This document shows positions 1 through 11,240 of a DNA stretch of 64,000 bases, in pieces. The position numbers and the translations under genes were made by a program. How positions within the stretch are numbered: the stretch's first letter is position 1; each line of letters starts with the position of its first letter. Source of the stretch: Pomacea canaliculata. Lineage: Eukaryota; Mollusca; Gastropoda; Architaenioglossa; Ampullariidae. The notes under the pieces were generated by a model. The model ran no database searches and was not told the DNA's origin. It saw nothing but the letters and a program-made list of their open reading frames with translations. Location of the stretch: assembly GCF_003073045.1 (NCBI RefSeq), contig NC_037592.1, positions 17,379,844 through 17,443,843 on the forward strand. Reading direction: 5' to 3'.

Positions 1-3000
1 AGCACAAATCGAGATAAAAATTTCCATAAGGACGATTTTATTACAGAATACGGTTAGATGCTCGAAATAAAATCTCATGTTGTCTGGGCTATACCTTGGC
101 TTTTGGTCTCTGTAATTAAACACCATAGGAAGTGAAACCTCTTATCTCCTACATTTGTCAGCAGCACGGCACGTGTTTAGTCCCGGAGTTAAACTAGCCT
201 TTGGTTTTATTTACATCATGCCCTCGGGTTTCAGCTCGTGTAGGTGTTAAACCCACCTTTGAAGCTTTCAGACGCCCAACACTTGGTTCACTCCGCTGGG
301 TGGAGTCGCAACCCGCCCTGGTTGTTACTTTGTCTACATTCCCTTACCTTCAAGGTTCTGACATACACTCGTGTAGAGCATAAACATAAACATGTTTGAG
401 TCTCCGTGTGAAAAAACAAAATAACTCCAACAGTCCACTCCATCTGACGGACACTGTCTCCTTCTGTACTATTAATAAGCGTTTGGTTAATAAGCAGACA
501 GGACTTCTCTGTGTCCACACAACAAGAAACATCTGTGCAGTGGAGGCTGGTGATGTCTGCCTGAGTCAGCAGTTTACCTGCAACCTCATGTCGTTTGTAT
601 CACAAACAGCACGTCACTGATAACGGGTGTGTTTGTCGATGATAGGCTCTTACACCAACTGCTCCAATACTGGGTAGTTTCATTGGTCGAGGGCAAGAAA
701 TTCTGTGTTGAAGAATCCCCGTCTATCGGCTTAAAATAGAATCTGTCCTCCTGGCGTCTACTCTGCTGACCGTCTACTCACCCGTTAGCTGTCAGTCATA
801 CGTAGCAAGAGGTTTACTCGTAGTCATACCTGTACTACCCACCTGGGATCCTCTCCGCTCTTTACCTGGAAAAATCCACGACGTAATTTGACGTAACTCT
901 TACGGGGGATAACTCTTAACGGCTGAGTACGTCTGCGACGTAATGACGTCACTGAGCCGTCGACGTAACAAAGGTCTGGCAGCAGTCACGTGGATGTCGC
1001 ACCTGGCGGAGGTTTCTGGAATGAAGGTCGTTGCCCCTAGCAAACGATTCCTGCCTCGCACGCGCTGATGCGCTCCCTTGTGCGGAAAATTACCTGTCGG
1101 CGGCGGTCGTGAAGCGTGAAGCGTGGAAACTATCGGGGGTGGTCTCCCCTCCTTGCTACTACAGAGACTTGCGTGGGGGCGCCTCGTGAGAGAAAAACAA
1201 GGGATTCCTTGGTCTTCATGAGGATCGAAATAAATCTGCTGCTTGCGCTCCTCGTGCTCCTCTAGCGACGTTTGTCGGGTAGCTACGCACCCTGGCTTGG
1301 GCCAAGTTTGCATTCCTTCTGCTAGCACCTGTCCGCGGTTTTCTTCAGCATTGTGTCTGTTAATACCTCGGTGTGGTTCCGCATCATTGCTTCTATTTCC
1401 ATGTGTCGACAGTTCAGCATCAGTTCCTTCTGTCAGCACCTGCCAACGGTTTCGCATCACTGTGTTCTCTCATCACGTGTCTGAGGTACAGTAGAGCAGC
1501 AGTGATTTCCCTTACCACCTGCCTGTCTGCTTATGACAGTTATTGCGTCCCTCAAAGGTATTAATTTTTAAATACCTGTGACCTTTGATGCCATCTGTTC
1601 GCTTCCGCGAAGTGTTCTCTCTCTCAGCTACAATGTTTTTGGATCATAAATGAGCCAATTTAAAAATTAAGTAAACGATTTTTTATAAATAGAAGTTTAG
1701 TTTTTTTTTTAATGAAACATTCAGAGCAGCTGTACACACTTACGTGCAGATTTTGATCGCCAGGAACTCATTAACCACAGCGCATGCGCAAGCAAAAGCA
1801 AACAAGGTGGAAACCCGTCAGACCACGTGACACATTTCAGCAGGTAGTGGAAGTGAGTTTACAGAGTTTACGCAGATCACGAAGGAATTACTTCGGCCAC
1901 CGACTTGCTTTGCGTCACGTGTGGGGCGAAAGTCGTTCACTCTGATGGCACAACATACAATCGGGGTGGGAGTATCATGGGTGTATTTTTTCCTCTCGCC
2001 ACCTTCCTCACGCTTTCCCTCCCCAATCCATTATTTTTTTTTAACAGCAAATCCTCCATCAAACGTAGAAAACAAATACTCCGAGCCTACAGTATGCTGT
2101 CCTGTAGCCGAGGGCGCTCAGGGAGACTGACAACAGCAACAGGTGGAGGAGTTGTGCACGTCACTCAGCCTGCCCTCATTCTTCCAGTTCTTCTGTCATG
2201 CCAAGATGTTTTACCCGAGTTCCTTGAGTCTCAATACCGAAAATGTACCTGAGGTTGACTGTTTCAGAGTGAGCACCTGTTCAGGTATGTTCTTGCTGGT
2301 GCCACAGTAACACAGAGCCTGAGGCAGACATTCTGGCTCCTTGTAATGGCTACCCGGCCATGATGTGCGTTGAGTCGGTGCAGACCGACTGTTGTAAAAG
2401 TGTATAAAAGACAGGCAAAGGTGAACTGAGGTCTCGGCGCACGAGACTGAGCATTTCCAGAGAGAGAGAGGTAGAAATTGGGGTGTGCGGATAAAGAGGA
2501 TGGGAAAGCATATCTGTCAGTCGTGACGGTGAACAGGCTTCCGTCGTCAAGGCTACAACTCATGGAAAACTTTGTAACCCGCTCTTACCTGCAACCATGG
2601 ACTTTCATGGAGGGACGATTGTAGTCTCTCTTCTAGCGATGTGTATCTATGCTCTCGAGAAGAATGAACAACAGTACATCTACCGACATCCAACAAAAGA
2701 CAAATATAGAAAACGCACAGAAAAATCCAGTAACAAGAAGTAAAAGTGTCACGACAGTAGAGGAAGACTAGGGGAGTAGCAATAAACTTGAAGAGGGGGA
2801 GAGGGTTGAACAAGAAGTAGAATTTTTGGACAGTTGTTAGGAGTTTCGCTCATTAAGTTTCAAATGTCAGAACAGCTGAAAATAAGCAGGATCCTCAAAA
2901 CCCTCGCTAGGGCTTCCACAGACCACATCTGCCTGGCTTCTCAAAATTTTGTGTGTGTGTGTGTCCGCGCGCCTGCGCGTGTATGAACAGGATGCACGCT

Positions 3001-3465
3001 CCATGATGTTTATGGCAAGCTCTGACTTCAGACACTCCGGTGTCGTCATCATCTGTTATCGTTTAAGCGAACCAATAAGCAGCAGCACGTGGCGCTGTTG
3101 GCCGCTGCGTCTGTGCGCGTGTCGGGTGGGCACGTACCCAAGACAAGCCGGCGAGCTGTGGCCAAGCGGTTTGCACCTTGATGAGCGAGCAGTCTGTTGG
3201 AACGATCGGCAGTTGTTATTGTAAATGTTTACTAGATCGTGGTACAAGAGTTTCCAATTTGTGAACTTAACATGTAGACAGTTTTAGAGAATTCTGCTTC
3301 GTGACAGTTGAGACAACTTGCATATGAACAGCTACCACGTGACAGGTCTTTTATTTGTGCATACACAACGGTGGTAATAAATACCTGTAAAATATCATAC
3401 TTCTAAATTATTTCTAATATTTTATTTTGAAAATAAAATGTTTTTTTTACTTTTAAATTCATTTA
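1..3465. other. Non-coding stretch with CRE-like cluster and simple repeats
   Basis: I see no supportable gene here. Open frames exist on both strands (the longest is 900-1460 minus) but none shows a recognisable domain or flanking splice sites. The stretch holds a cluster of GACGTAA/TGACGTCA sites (880-968), a short GT run near 2950 and AT-rich patches at 1620-1730 and 3400-3470. Confidence 0.5.
880..968. promoter_or_regulatory. Cluster of CRE/ATF-like sites
   Basis: Five GACGTNA-type motifs lie within 89 bp: GACGTAA at 880-886, TGACGTAA at 889-896, GACGTAA at 937-943, the perfect palindrome TGACGTCA at 944-951, and GACGTAA at 962-968. TGACGTCA is the consensus cAMP response element bound by CREB/ATF bZIP dimers. 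The density is well above chance for a 7-8-mer. No gene start is recognised nearby, so a promoter or enhancer role is inference. Confidence 0.4.
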
Positions 3466-4045
3466 TTTAAAGAAAAAGGCATGTGAACGAGCGAATTGGG
3501 GTTAAACTATAGAACTGTTTATTTTCTGAATTGTGTTTACACTCAACATTTGAGCGGTCGGGTGGTTAGCGCTCGTCACCACGACAGTGACGGTTGGCTG
3601 TCCTGAGTTCAGTTCTCGTCTCGGGTAAGTTTTTCTGTATGTGGTATCTGGGTTGGCTGCCTTGCCGTGATATGGTCTTAGTTGCTCGCTCGGCGTAAAA
3701 CACTAATTGCCCCCCTTGCTCAAGATTTCCCGTTTAAAACGAACGTTTATTTACAGTCGTGTCTGAAACTCAACCGTGGGCCTGTTCTTGGAGACCGCCA
3801 TGCTGCCGCACCCTATCGTTAAGAAAAATAAACTGACCGCACATCGTGACGAAGGAGGAACCACGTGACCAAGATGGCAATCTCTGTCACGCCAGTCTTG
3901 TCCTCGTCACTCACCGTTTTCTCAAAATATGGCGACCTCCGTGATCGTAGACGGTTTCAACCAGAAAGTTTAAGCGGCAGCGATTCCCTGAAAGGCAACT
4001 TTTCCCACAGCACCAACTGTACACGTGGTCTCGCGCCAACCACTT
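3466..4045 (+). repeat. Diverged dispersed repeat, copy A (partner at 41342)
   Basis: The left edge (AAAGAAAAAGGCATGTGAAC then TTATTTTCTGAATTGTG) resembles 41342-41402 (AAAGGAAAAGGCAAATGAAC then TGATTTTCTGAATCATT). A second patch, TCTCTGTCACGCCAGTCTTG followed by ACCGTTTTCTCAAAATAT, resembles TCTCTGTCACCTCAGTCTTC and ACGGTTCTCAGATAT near 41558. The SINE at 3550-3720 appears to interrupt this copy. No coding capacity is recognised. Boundaries are approximate. Confidence 0.35.
3550..3720 (+). repeat. tRNA-derived SINE
   Basis: A tRNA-like head runs from about 3553, with an A-box-like GTGGTTAGCGCTC and, some 45 bases on, a degenerate B-box-like GAGTTCAGTTCTC. A non-tRNA body follows, ending in a segment containing GGCGTAAAACACTAA near 3700. 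It would not fold as a functional tRNA (no clean acceptor stem), but the pattern matches tRNA-derived SINEs common in molluscan genomes. It sits inside a diverged repeat shared with 41342-41850. Family not assigned. Confidence 0.55.
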
Positions 4046-6977
4046 GAACAACTTGAGATGTTTTAAGAAGAACAGGGTAGACAGCAATCTAGGAATTTCT
4101 GTGGTTTCCGGTCTGAATTTGTCTTGGAGGCATCCTTACCGGTTCATCGGGTCTGTTCTCTCTTTCTGCTCAGCATGTGTCCCAATATATTCATCATATG
4201 TGTATGTGTGGTTGGGTGAGGATGTGTATTAAGGTACATACTTCACATCATTGTGTTTACCTGCAATGTTAAGAGACATAGCGAACGAAAAAGAGAAGAA
4301 AGGAAGAAAAATACTTAGAAAAATGGCGTTCTCCTCAGAAAAGGGTGGGGTGGAGGAAGAAACAATAAAGCGGTGCTTTGTTCCATGGATTATATTCGCA
4401 TCATTCTAAACATTGTCTAGGTCTGTGGAATATAATCTTTGACAGGATCCCTTTGAATGAGCCGATCAACGATAGACACACACACACCAACACACCAACA
4501 CGCGGTTGCACACCCGCAACTCGTTACGTCTCTCCGCAGCGCCGCCTGACGTGGAGTTAACGTGTCGGATCCACTGATACCAAATGTCAAATTCCAGATG
4601 CTCCGAATCCCTCTTTTCCTGAATAACAGGGAGGAATGCCTCCCACCACCGCTGAATCTCTTTGAGAGATGTGCTGCTCCGTGTCCGAGACCAGCGGTTA
4701 TCTCGCCGCGCGGCAGAAGGCGCCGCTATCGTTACGCCATCGCTGGCGGCACGTGGGGAGCCTCGCCTCGTATAGCCAGACTGCTTCCTGTCTCTTGTCT
4801 TCGCCAAGATTCGCACGTGGAGAGAGGGACGGGCAGTTACTTTATACCTCTTTTTCAAACTGCAGGGATATTTCTCTTCATCGGAAGATCTAAATCTGTG
4901 CACTGGAGGCATCCAAGCATGCAGCCAAAAAAAAAAAAAAATGTTTACCACGTTTGTCATTTGTCTAAAACAGCGTGGGGTGAAGATGTAGCAGAAATAC
5001 GCTTACCAAAAAAAAAAACAACAAAAAAACAAACAAAAACAAAAACAAAGAAAAACAACAAAGGAAAACAACAACAAAAAACACAAAAAAACAAACAAAC
5101 AAAAAACAAGCAAACAAACTAAAAAAATTGCGAAAGAAAAAAAGATCGTTTTTCTTTAAAAAGAAAAGTTGCGTTTGACCTCAAGGCACTCGTGACCCAT
5201 GTGCACGCTCTGCTCGCAGAAATTCTCGTCCATTCAAGCGAGATTTACAGGTGTGGGTCCCTGACTGACGATCAGGTGTAGTTCCAGACAGGGGCGTTCT
5301 CACCGACCTAGTGTGTTTTGAGTCTGTAACAGGAAGCAGACATGCACGTGCAGACTGTGACAGGTGCGTGCAGGCCTTGCATCTCGCGGTCAGCTTATTA
5401 TTTCAGTGAAAATGATATCTCTCCATTCGCACACCACCTTGCTTTCTCCGTCTCTCTCTCTCTATCTCACATACACATTTCTCCGTCACTGGTTTTTACA
5501 AGTGTGAGTGCGGTTCAGTGCGAGCAGTACACAAAGTCTCCTGCCTGCCATCACCGACATGTTGATTTTGCGCCATCTTGACAGTCAAACATTCAGATGC
5601 AAGTAGTAGTCATCAGAGTGTCGGTAGAAAGTTGTGCTGCCTCCCCTGTACACAGTGTATTATGTAGCAAGTGGTGCGGACCACTGACCATAGTGTGTGA
5701 TGTATCAGGGGCAGACCACTCAGTGTCAGCAGCAGCCCGCAGTTCAGGCCCTTTGCTCCCAGCATCCATTATCTCCTTCGTCTTTGGGTGGAAGAAGGTT
5801 CCACTTAAAATAAACTCAAAACAATGAAGATGGAGGGAGAGGGGAGAGATGGGAAGTCAGTGTTGTACGCTGAGTCAGCAGCTTGAGGTAGACGACTGCA
5901 AGGTAGTCCGGGCCTGGTGCTGCATCCACAGAAAAATTAGTCCCGAAAGAGTGTGTGAGAGAGAGAGAGGTGTTGTTATAACTAGGTCGGCAGACTGGTG
6001 CTGTCTCCGCCATATTGTTAGCCTTGCGGCCAGTCCCCTCCTCCCTCTAACCTCAGCAACAACCTGCAGCCGATCGATGGCTGGCCGCACCACCACTTCC
6101 ACTGGCGCAAGATGAGTGTGTGGCCGGCACTGCAGGCGACATAATGTCGACATCTGTATCAATTACCACAGGCAGACATTCATGGCATCCTCTCTTTTTT
6201 CACATTACCTTCAGCACGCGGTAGGGCGGTGTGGTATAAACTTATCTTTAAACCCCAAATCTTGATTCACTCTGACAGCAATTTTCTCTTTTGTCATCGA
6301 AACAAAGATATTCATTCCCCTGCAGGTAGCATGCACTGTGGTGGGCTGTCTGGCTGTCGGGATGTTGCTGTTGCTGAGAGATGAGTTGGCAGAGTGCCAG
6401 GACAGCCATAGCTTAGTCTTTCTTATGTGCACTCTTGCATGCCTGGCCTGTCAACCTCCGCAGTTTACGAGAGTTTTTACCCTAATTTCCTTTTGAACCT
6501 GCAGATGCTCTAGCTTTTTCTGACCTTTTTCCTGTAATTATCTTTAATTTTAGTATCGGCTGAGATAATGGAACCCAAGCCATAGTTTGAATCCAGTGGA
6601 AGGTGGATTTGCTTAACCCACATGCTAAGTACAATATCAGCATTTCATAAAAATTCTATAAAATAAATTATAATTCTTAATGTTTCATGATTTCACCTCT
6701 GATGGCTAAAGTTCTGAAATGGTTTTTTGCTTTGCAGTGTTTAACATTCACATAAATCCTGGGTTATTGTCACAATGAGAATGTCAACAAAACACAGTAG
6801 GGACATGAGGCAGCCAGTAGGACAACAACATTCTTGGCACAAAGTCAGTGGTGTGCAGAATGTGATGTACCTTTCATACAAATGAGGATTGATGCACATT
6901 GCCAAAATACCTGGTGTAAAATTTCCGGTGATATAGAGCTTGTGGGGGGAATAAGCCGATGGCTGTCTGCAATAAAC
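4046..6977. other. Non-coding stretch, A/C-rich repeat at 4927-5125
   Basis: No gene is supported. A GC-rich block at 4500-4830 carries overlapping open frames on both strands (4466-4960 minus, 4562-5122 plus) without domain features; it could be a promoter-like CpG block. From 4927 a poly-A run passes into AAAC/CAAA repeats to about 5125. CT and AG microsatellite patches occur near 5450 and 5955. Confidence 0.45.
4927..5125. repeat. A-rich / CAAA simple-sequence tract
   Basis: A 14-A run is followed, after about 65 bases of unique sequence, by more than 110 bases of adenine broken mainly by single cytosines (AAAC, CAAA units). It produces a spurious lysine/threonine/glutamine-rich open frame on the plus strand. 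Confidence 0.8.
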
Positions 6978-6985
6978 CTCTAGAT

Positions 6986-7687
6986 CAGGGGTGGGCAAAC
7001 TTTTTTGTTGCGAGGGCCGCATTGCTGGGTCATGACTAGTCCGAGGGCCGCACCTTGTAATTGAATACAAAAACGACGTAAAATCGCCAAATTGTAAACA
7101 AACGCATTTATTTAATAATGAGCACATGAAATATGTAACACTGTAGGAATAAATATAAAACCAGAATGAACAATTAAGCACACACAATTTAATGAGAAAA
7201 ATGTTTTTGAATACAATTTTGCTGAACAATTCTTTTAAAATTTGGCTCAAAATTACTGGTAGATACTCTCATAACTGACTGCAAGTTTGCATCTGAAAGC
7301 AATGACCTGTTCTTTGACTTGTTTATATTCAAGCAGGAAAAACTTTGCTCACAGATGTAACTTGAACCAAATATTGAAAATAGCTGGGCAGCAAATACTC
7401 TTAAACAAGGAAATGATTTGTTGGAGAGGCACTTATAAAACTCAACCAGTGACAGGGAATAAAACCTTTCCTTCAATGCATGATCTGATTGAAGGTGTAT
7501 CAGTTCAAGTTGTAATTCATCAGGTGCATCAAGGCTGGCCATTACGTACGCAGCAGGCATGGGAAGGGACTAAGCGTAACTTGTTTTCGGTAATATTTTT
7601 TATGTGTTGCCAAAGGGCTTCTGCGGGCCGCAGAGAACCACTTGGCGGGCCGCATGCGGCCCGCGGGCCGCTATTTGCCCACCCCTG
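6986..7687 (-). mobile_element. hAT DNA transposon, internally deleted (702 bp)
   Basis: Both ends carry the same 14-bp terminal inverted repeat: CAGGGGTGGGCAAA at 6986 and its complement TTTGCCCACCCCTG ending at 7687. The element is flanked by an exact 8-bp target duplication, CTCTAGAT, at 6978-6985 and 7688-7695. TIR sequence and 8-bp duplication are diagnostic of the hAT superfamily. Subterminal GGGCCGC-type motifs occur at both ends. The only coding remnant is the C-terminal end of a transposase on the minus strand (7189-7560), so this is a non-autonomous deletion derivative. Confidence 0.9.
7189..7560 (-). pseudogene. hAT transposase, C-terminal dimerisation-region fragment
   Basis: The frame encodes about 120 residues ending at a stop at 7189. 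It resembles the C-terminal hAT dimerisation region seen in GTF2IRD2/ZBED-like transposases: an LQLELIHLQSD-type acidic start, then FYKCLSNKSFPCLR, an FGSSYICEQSFSCLNINKSK core and a closing LQSVMRVSTSNFEPNF. A full transposase has roughly 600 residues; the zinc finger and the catalytic DDE region are missing. It lies wholly between the TIRs of the 6986-7687 element. It cannot supply transposase activity. Confidence 0.8.
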
Positions 7688-7894
7688 CTCTAGATGATGT
7701 GGAGGGTCAGAATGATGTGAAAGTGTGTAAATGTGTGTGATGCTGTAAAATATCAAAGCGGTGGCAAGCAGAGGACAGGGAGAGGTTGGTGATGGGTGGG
7801 GAGGGGAAGCTAATGTCTAATTATCAGAAAAGAGTTGGGGGGAGGAGGTTACCCGGGAAGAACTCATCTTCTCCACAGCATTTCTTAACCAAGG

Positions 7895-7939
7895 TTCTGG
7901 AACAAATGTGATAAATCGACCCTGGACATTGTTCATGAA
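7895..7939. promoter_or_regulatory. Two short heat-shock-element-like sites upstream of the sHSP gene
   Basis: TTCTGGAA (7895-7902) and TTCATGAA (7932-7939) each fit TTCnnGAA, two inverted units of the HSF site nGAAn. They lie about 140-180 bases before a probable splice acceptor at 8078 and about 410-450 bases before the start codon. Canonical strong sites have three or more units, so these are weak. If the 8078 acceptor is used they fall in a 5'UTR intron. Confidence 0.3.
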
Positions 7940-8071
7940 GCCTTACTTCCCCTTCAATCTCATATTTCAGCCAAAAACAAGTATAAACCTGGCTTCCCTG
8001 GCGTTCAGTTGAGAGACCAAACTCTGGTCCCAGACTTTGATCGTCTGTAAACTGAGTCTGTTTTCCGTCTG

Positions 8072-8078
8072 ATTGCAG
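8072..8078 (+). other. Probable splice acceptor in the sHSP 5'UTR
   Basis: A pyrimidine-rich run (CTGTTTTCCGTCTGATTGCAG) ends at 8078. It is a good acceptor and implies a 5'UTR intron with an upstream non-coding exon that I could not place. The rest of the leader (8079-8351) is GC- and C-rich. Confidence 0.4.
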
Positions 8079-8351
8079 TGTGGGACGCGTGATCATACAG
8101 ACCAGACGCCCCGGCAGACGCCCTCGCCAGGACATCGACCTTTGCCAGAGCTGCTGGTCGTTTGCTGGACCCTGTATATTCCCCTCTTCACCTTCCTCCT
8201 CCACTTCCCAGCCTCTTGTGCCCCCTCCACATCTCGACACAGGGTGGTGCCCGCCTGCTGCTCGCTGTGTCCAAGTCTCTCCTCCCACTTTTCGTTGCCC
8301 ACCAACCAGTGGTAGCGCCGCTCGACTGCCGCGCCGCTCCGACACGCCGCG

Positions 8352-9335
8352 ATGGCTGTGTACCGCTCGGAAGTGCACATCCCCGTGCACAAGGACAGCC
8401 TGAGCTTCCAGGACCGCCAGATCAAGCAGTGGGGCAATGTGGAGGAGAAGATGGAGCAACGCCGGAAGCAGTGGGACGATGAGTTCGAGCGCATGAGGCA
8501 AGAGTTCTTCGTGCTGAAGCCCTCGGAGAAGCAGGCCAGCACCAACTCGCTGGCCAACGTCAGCAGCCTCAAGACGGCCTTCGAGACGGACAGCAGCGGG
8601 CGGCAGATGTTCCGCGTGCGCTTCGACGTCAGCGAGTTCAGGCCGGAGGAGGTGCAAGTGAAGGTGCAGGAGAACAAGCTCATCGTCAACGCCCGCCACG
8701 AGGAGAAGACAGCCCAGACCTCAGTCAGCCGCGAGTACAGCCGCCAGGTGGATATCCCGAATAACGTGAACCAGGATCACATGACCTGCGTGCTGAGCAA
8801 AGACGGCATCCTCACCATCGAGGGTCCGGCGGCAACTCCGGCCTTGACCCAGCGCGAGACCTTTCTGCCGGTCAAGAACGCAAGCGAAGCGCCATCCTCG
8901 CCGACCAAGACCTTGGGCGTCGGGACGCCGGTCAAGAACCCCATCGTCACGGATCCGGATGGGTCGCGGCGCATGCGCCTGACGGTGGACGTGGGAGAGT
9001 TCAGCCCGGAGGAGATCGTCGTCAAGACAACGGAGCGTAAGCTGATCGTGCACGCCGAGCACGAGGAACGCACGGCCGGCCGCACCATGCACAAAGAGTT
9101 CAACAAAGAGTACGACCTGCCAGACAGCGTGGACCCCGCCAGCATCACTGCTTACATCGGCGACGACAAGCAGCTGACCATCGAGGCGCCCATCAAGCCG
9201 GCCGTGCAGCGCAAGCTGTACCAGGTGACCCAGAGCCAGGACGTGCAGCGGGTGGTGGTCAGCAAGGACAGCTCCGTCACCATCTCCGACAGCCGCAACC
9301 GGCCAGTCGTCACCATCAGCGTCCACCGCAAGTAA
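8352..9335 (+). CDS. Small heat-shock protein with two alpha-crystallin domains (327 aa)
   Basis: An intronless coding exon for an ATP-independent chaperone that holds unfolding proteins in the cytosol. Residues 1-75 form a charged, Trp/Gln/Glu-rich N-terminal arm with SLSFQDR. Alpha-crystallin domain 1 covers roughly 84-163 (FRVRFDVSEFRPEEVQVKV, NKLIVNARHEEK, DGILTIEGP). A Pro/Thr-rich linker leads to domain 2 at about 203-282 (MRLTVDVGEFSPEEIVVKT, RKLIVHAEHEER, KQLTIEAP). A beta-rich tail ends VVTISVHRK. Most sHSPs have one such domain and about 160-220 residues; the tandem form is known from flatworm p40-type egg antigens and other lophotrochozoan proteins. The start has a good context (GCCGCGATGG). 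GC content is far above the flanks. Antisense open frames of 291 and 198 codons here are shadows. Confidence 0.95.
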   Translation: MAVYRSEVHIPVHKDSLSFQDRQIKQWGNVEEKMEQRRKQWDDEFERMRQEFFVLKPSEKQASTNSLANVSSLKTAFETDSSGRQMFRVRFDVSEFRPEEVQVKVQENKLIVNARHEEKTAQTSVSREYSRQVDIPNNVNQDHMTCVLSKDGILTIEGPAATPALTQRETFLPVKNASEAPSSPTKTLGVGTPVKNPIVTDPDGSRRMRLTVDVGEFSPEEIVVKTTERKLIVHAEHEERTAGRTMHKEFNKEYDLPDSVDPASITAYIGDDKQLTIEAPIKPAVQRKLYQVTQSQDVQRVVVSKDSSVTISDSRNRPVVTISVHRK

Positions 9336-11240
9336 CTTTTTCCTCCCAATCCTTCCCCCCCACGACGCTGACAAGAAGGAGGGAGTGTGGGTAGGCGTCG
9401 CTGAGCTTCCTGGGGAGGGGAGGAGGAAGGCTGCGAGAGTTGCTGTCCTTGATGTGACTGTGAGCCACGTGAAGGTTTTGTCACCCCGGGTGTGCCCCAT
9501 GCTGTAGTTGTGGAGCTGCCAACGTTCTTCAAGGCGAATCTTTCGGGTGCTGACAGAAAATTCAGACAATGGAAGGGTTTTAATCAAACGTGTCACGCTT
9601 GTGTGAATTCGGGGTGTTGCGACTTAACCTTCCTACCTGTATTGTCTGTCAAAGGGAAGAAGCGAACCATCGCCGGAAATGTGAAACCACGCTCCACCCG
9701 GAATTGTAGAAGTGAACAGGTTTGAGCTTGGAGCCAAGCTTGTCCTTGTGACTGCTTTGCTGCGACTGGATTGGAATGGAACCCCAGACTGAAATTCTTT
9801 AATTAACTTTCCTCTTCTCGCCGGCTTCTGTTGCTTATCTCCATCACGTGACCAGCTGTAGATAAACGCTGGCATCATTAATTTTATCTTCTTATTGTTG
9901 AGCGTAGGGGACACCGCCTGGTCGTGCCACAATGACATGCTTTAACAGTATCACAAAATGGTTGTTGCTAGTATCACTCAGAAGTTGTTGCTAGTATTCC
10001 CTGTTATGTTTACGATTTGTTATGTTTTGGTGTACATCCTTGTTACGAGACGAAACACAGTCTCGCATTTAGAGTCATGTTGTTAATATTAGAGCTGTCA
10101 GTTGTTGTTTAGAATGTGATATGCATATTTATGTGCTATTCTCTCCCCTCAGCTCGGCTGTCGAGTTGTCTTCCCCTTGTCTAGAGCTGCTGCTTCGTCA
10201 TCACATATCATCATATAATGTTGAGTAAGCAGCTCTGGTGGAAATTTGCAAGTGAAAAAAAAGAGAAGTGGTAGTGTGGTAGAGCAAAGGACAGTTTTGC
10301 TTTGAAGAAAGTTCGCATCGTTGGCCTCATTGACCACGTGACCACTGCCATCGCCTGGCCTCAGTCCTGCCTCTGTGTATTGGTGGACGTCGTCACATGG
10401 ACTTCGTGCTTGAATTCCAGAACTGAGCCAAACTTTCAGTTGTTTAAATGGTGAAATGTGTTCACCAGCCTCAGAATCATTTTGTTTGATGTGAACAGTG
10501 CAGTTCAGAGACAAAAGCGAGTAGGTGTGTCACAAGTCTTGCTTCCTCTGAATTTGTAATTTGTTGATTCTGCTTGTGCGAGACTGTTTCATTGTAGTAA
10601 CCTGTCATAAGAAGACTCATGAGTTACTGCGGTTTGTTGTCAATATTGTCCATTTTTAAAGATTTTCATGTCTTTTAAAAATAATTGTAGTGTTTCCTGA
10701 TGCTTCTGTTAGTACTAATTGCTGACAGATTCTCAGCTTCACCTAGCCAGAGAAACACATGTTCTTCGGCCTTTCTTCTCTAATCCTCTCCATCACCAAT
10801 AATTCACTAATGTCAAAGAAATTTTCAGCAGATGTGTTTAGTTCCTTCTGCTTTTACCTATAAACAGATCACAGAAACCACATGAACACCAGAAAAGTAT
10901 CTTTAACAAAAAGTCTGCTTTGTAGAGCTGAGCCAGGTCAACTTTTTGGAAATTTTAATGCGATCATTTAACATTGATGCATGTCACATAAAATATTGAC
11001 CACCAAACATTATCCATAAAATCCCTGTGATAAAAACAATGATTGCATGTTTCCACTAAGTAAGATGGCAGGAAAAGATGGAGAAATAGTTTATTAGTTA
11101 TAGTCAGAATAGAGGCCATGAGGTATAGTGCTAGGATTCAGTTTGGTTCATGCTGAGAGGTTAGGAGAAGTGTGTTTGTGTGACTGTTGTCTGCTTTGTT
11201 GATGCTTGATAAATACAATTTATGAATAAACAAATTCCAT
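9336..11240 (+). other. sHSP 3' untranslated region (probable extent)
   Basis: No coding frame of note follows the TAA at 9333-9335. An AATAAA at about 11222-11227 is a plausible poly(A) signal, giving a 3'UTR near 1.9 kb; shorter forms are possible. The part 9372-9982 is repeated at 13448-14051. CACGTG occurs inside the duplicated block. Confidence 0.4.
9372..9982 (+). repeat. Source copy of a segment duplicated at 13448-14051
   Basis: This 611-bp block of the sHSP 3'UTR begins CAAGAAGGAGGGAGTGTGGG and ends GTATCACTCAGA. It recurs about 4.1 kb downstream with a few small indels and scattered substitutions (I estimate well above 90 percent identity by eye). It ends beside its own short direct repeat, GTTGTTGCTAGTAT, at about 9961 and 9984. 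Confidence 0.9.

Noticed and set aside
900..1460. 186-codon minus-strand open frame
   Set aside because: No domain, repetitive Asn/Arg/His-rich composition, no splice context; likely chance in a GC-richer patch.
3553..3625. Functional tRNA gene
   Set aside because: A/B-box-like words are present but acceptor and anticodon stems do not pair; better explained as a SINE head.
4466..5122. Overlapping 164- and 186-codon frames on opposite strands
   Set aside because: They mirror each other in a GC-rich block and run into an A/C simple repeat; no recognisable protein.
7824..9596. Antisense frames of 198-291 codons over the sHSP gene
   Set aside because: Shadows of the GC-rich coding strand; Leu/His/Val-rich with no family resemblance.
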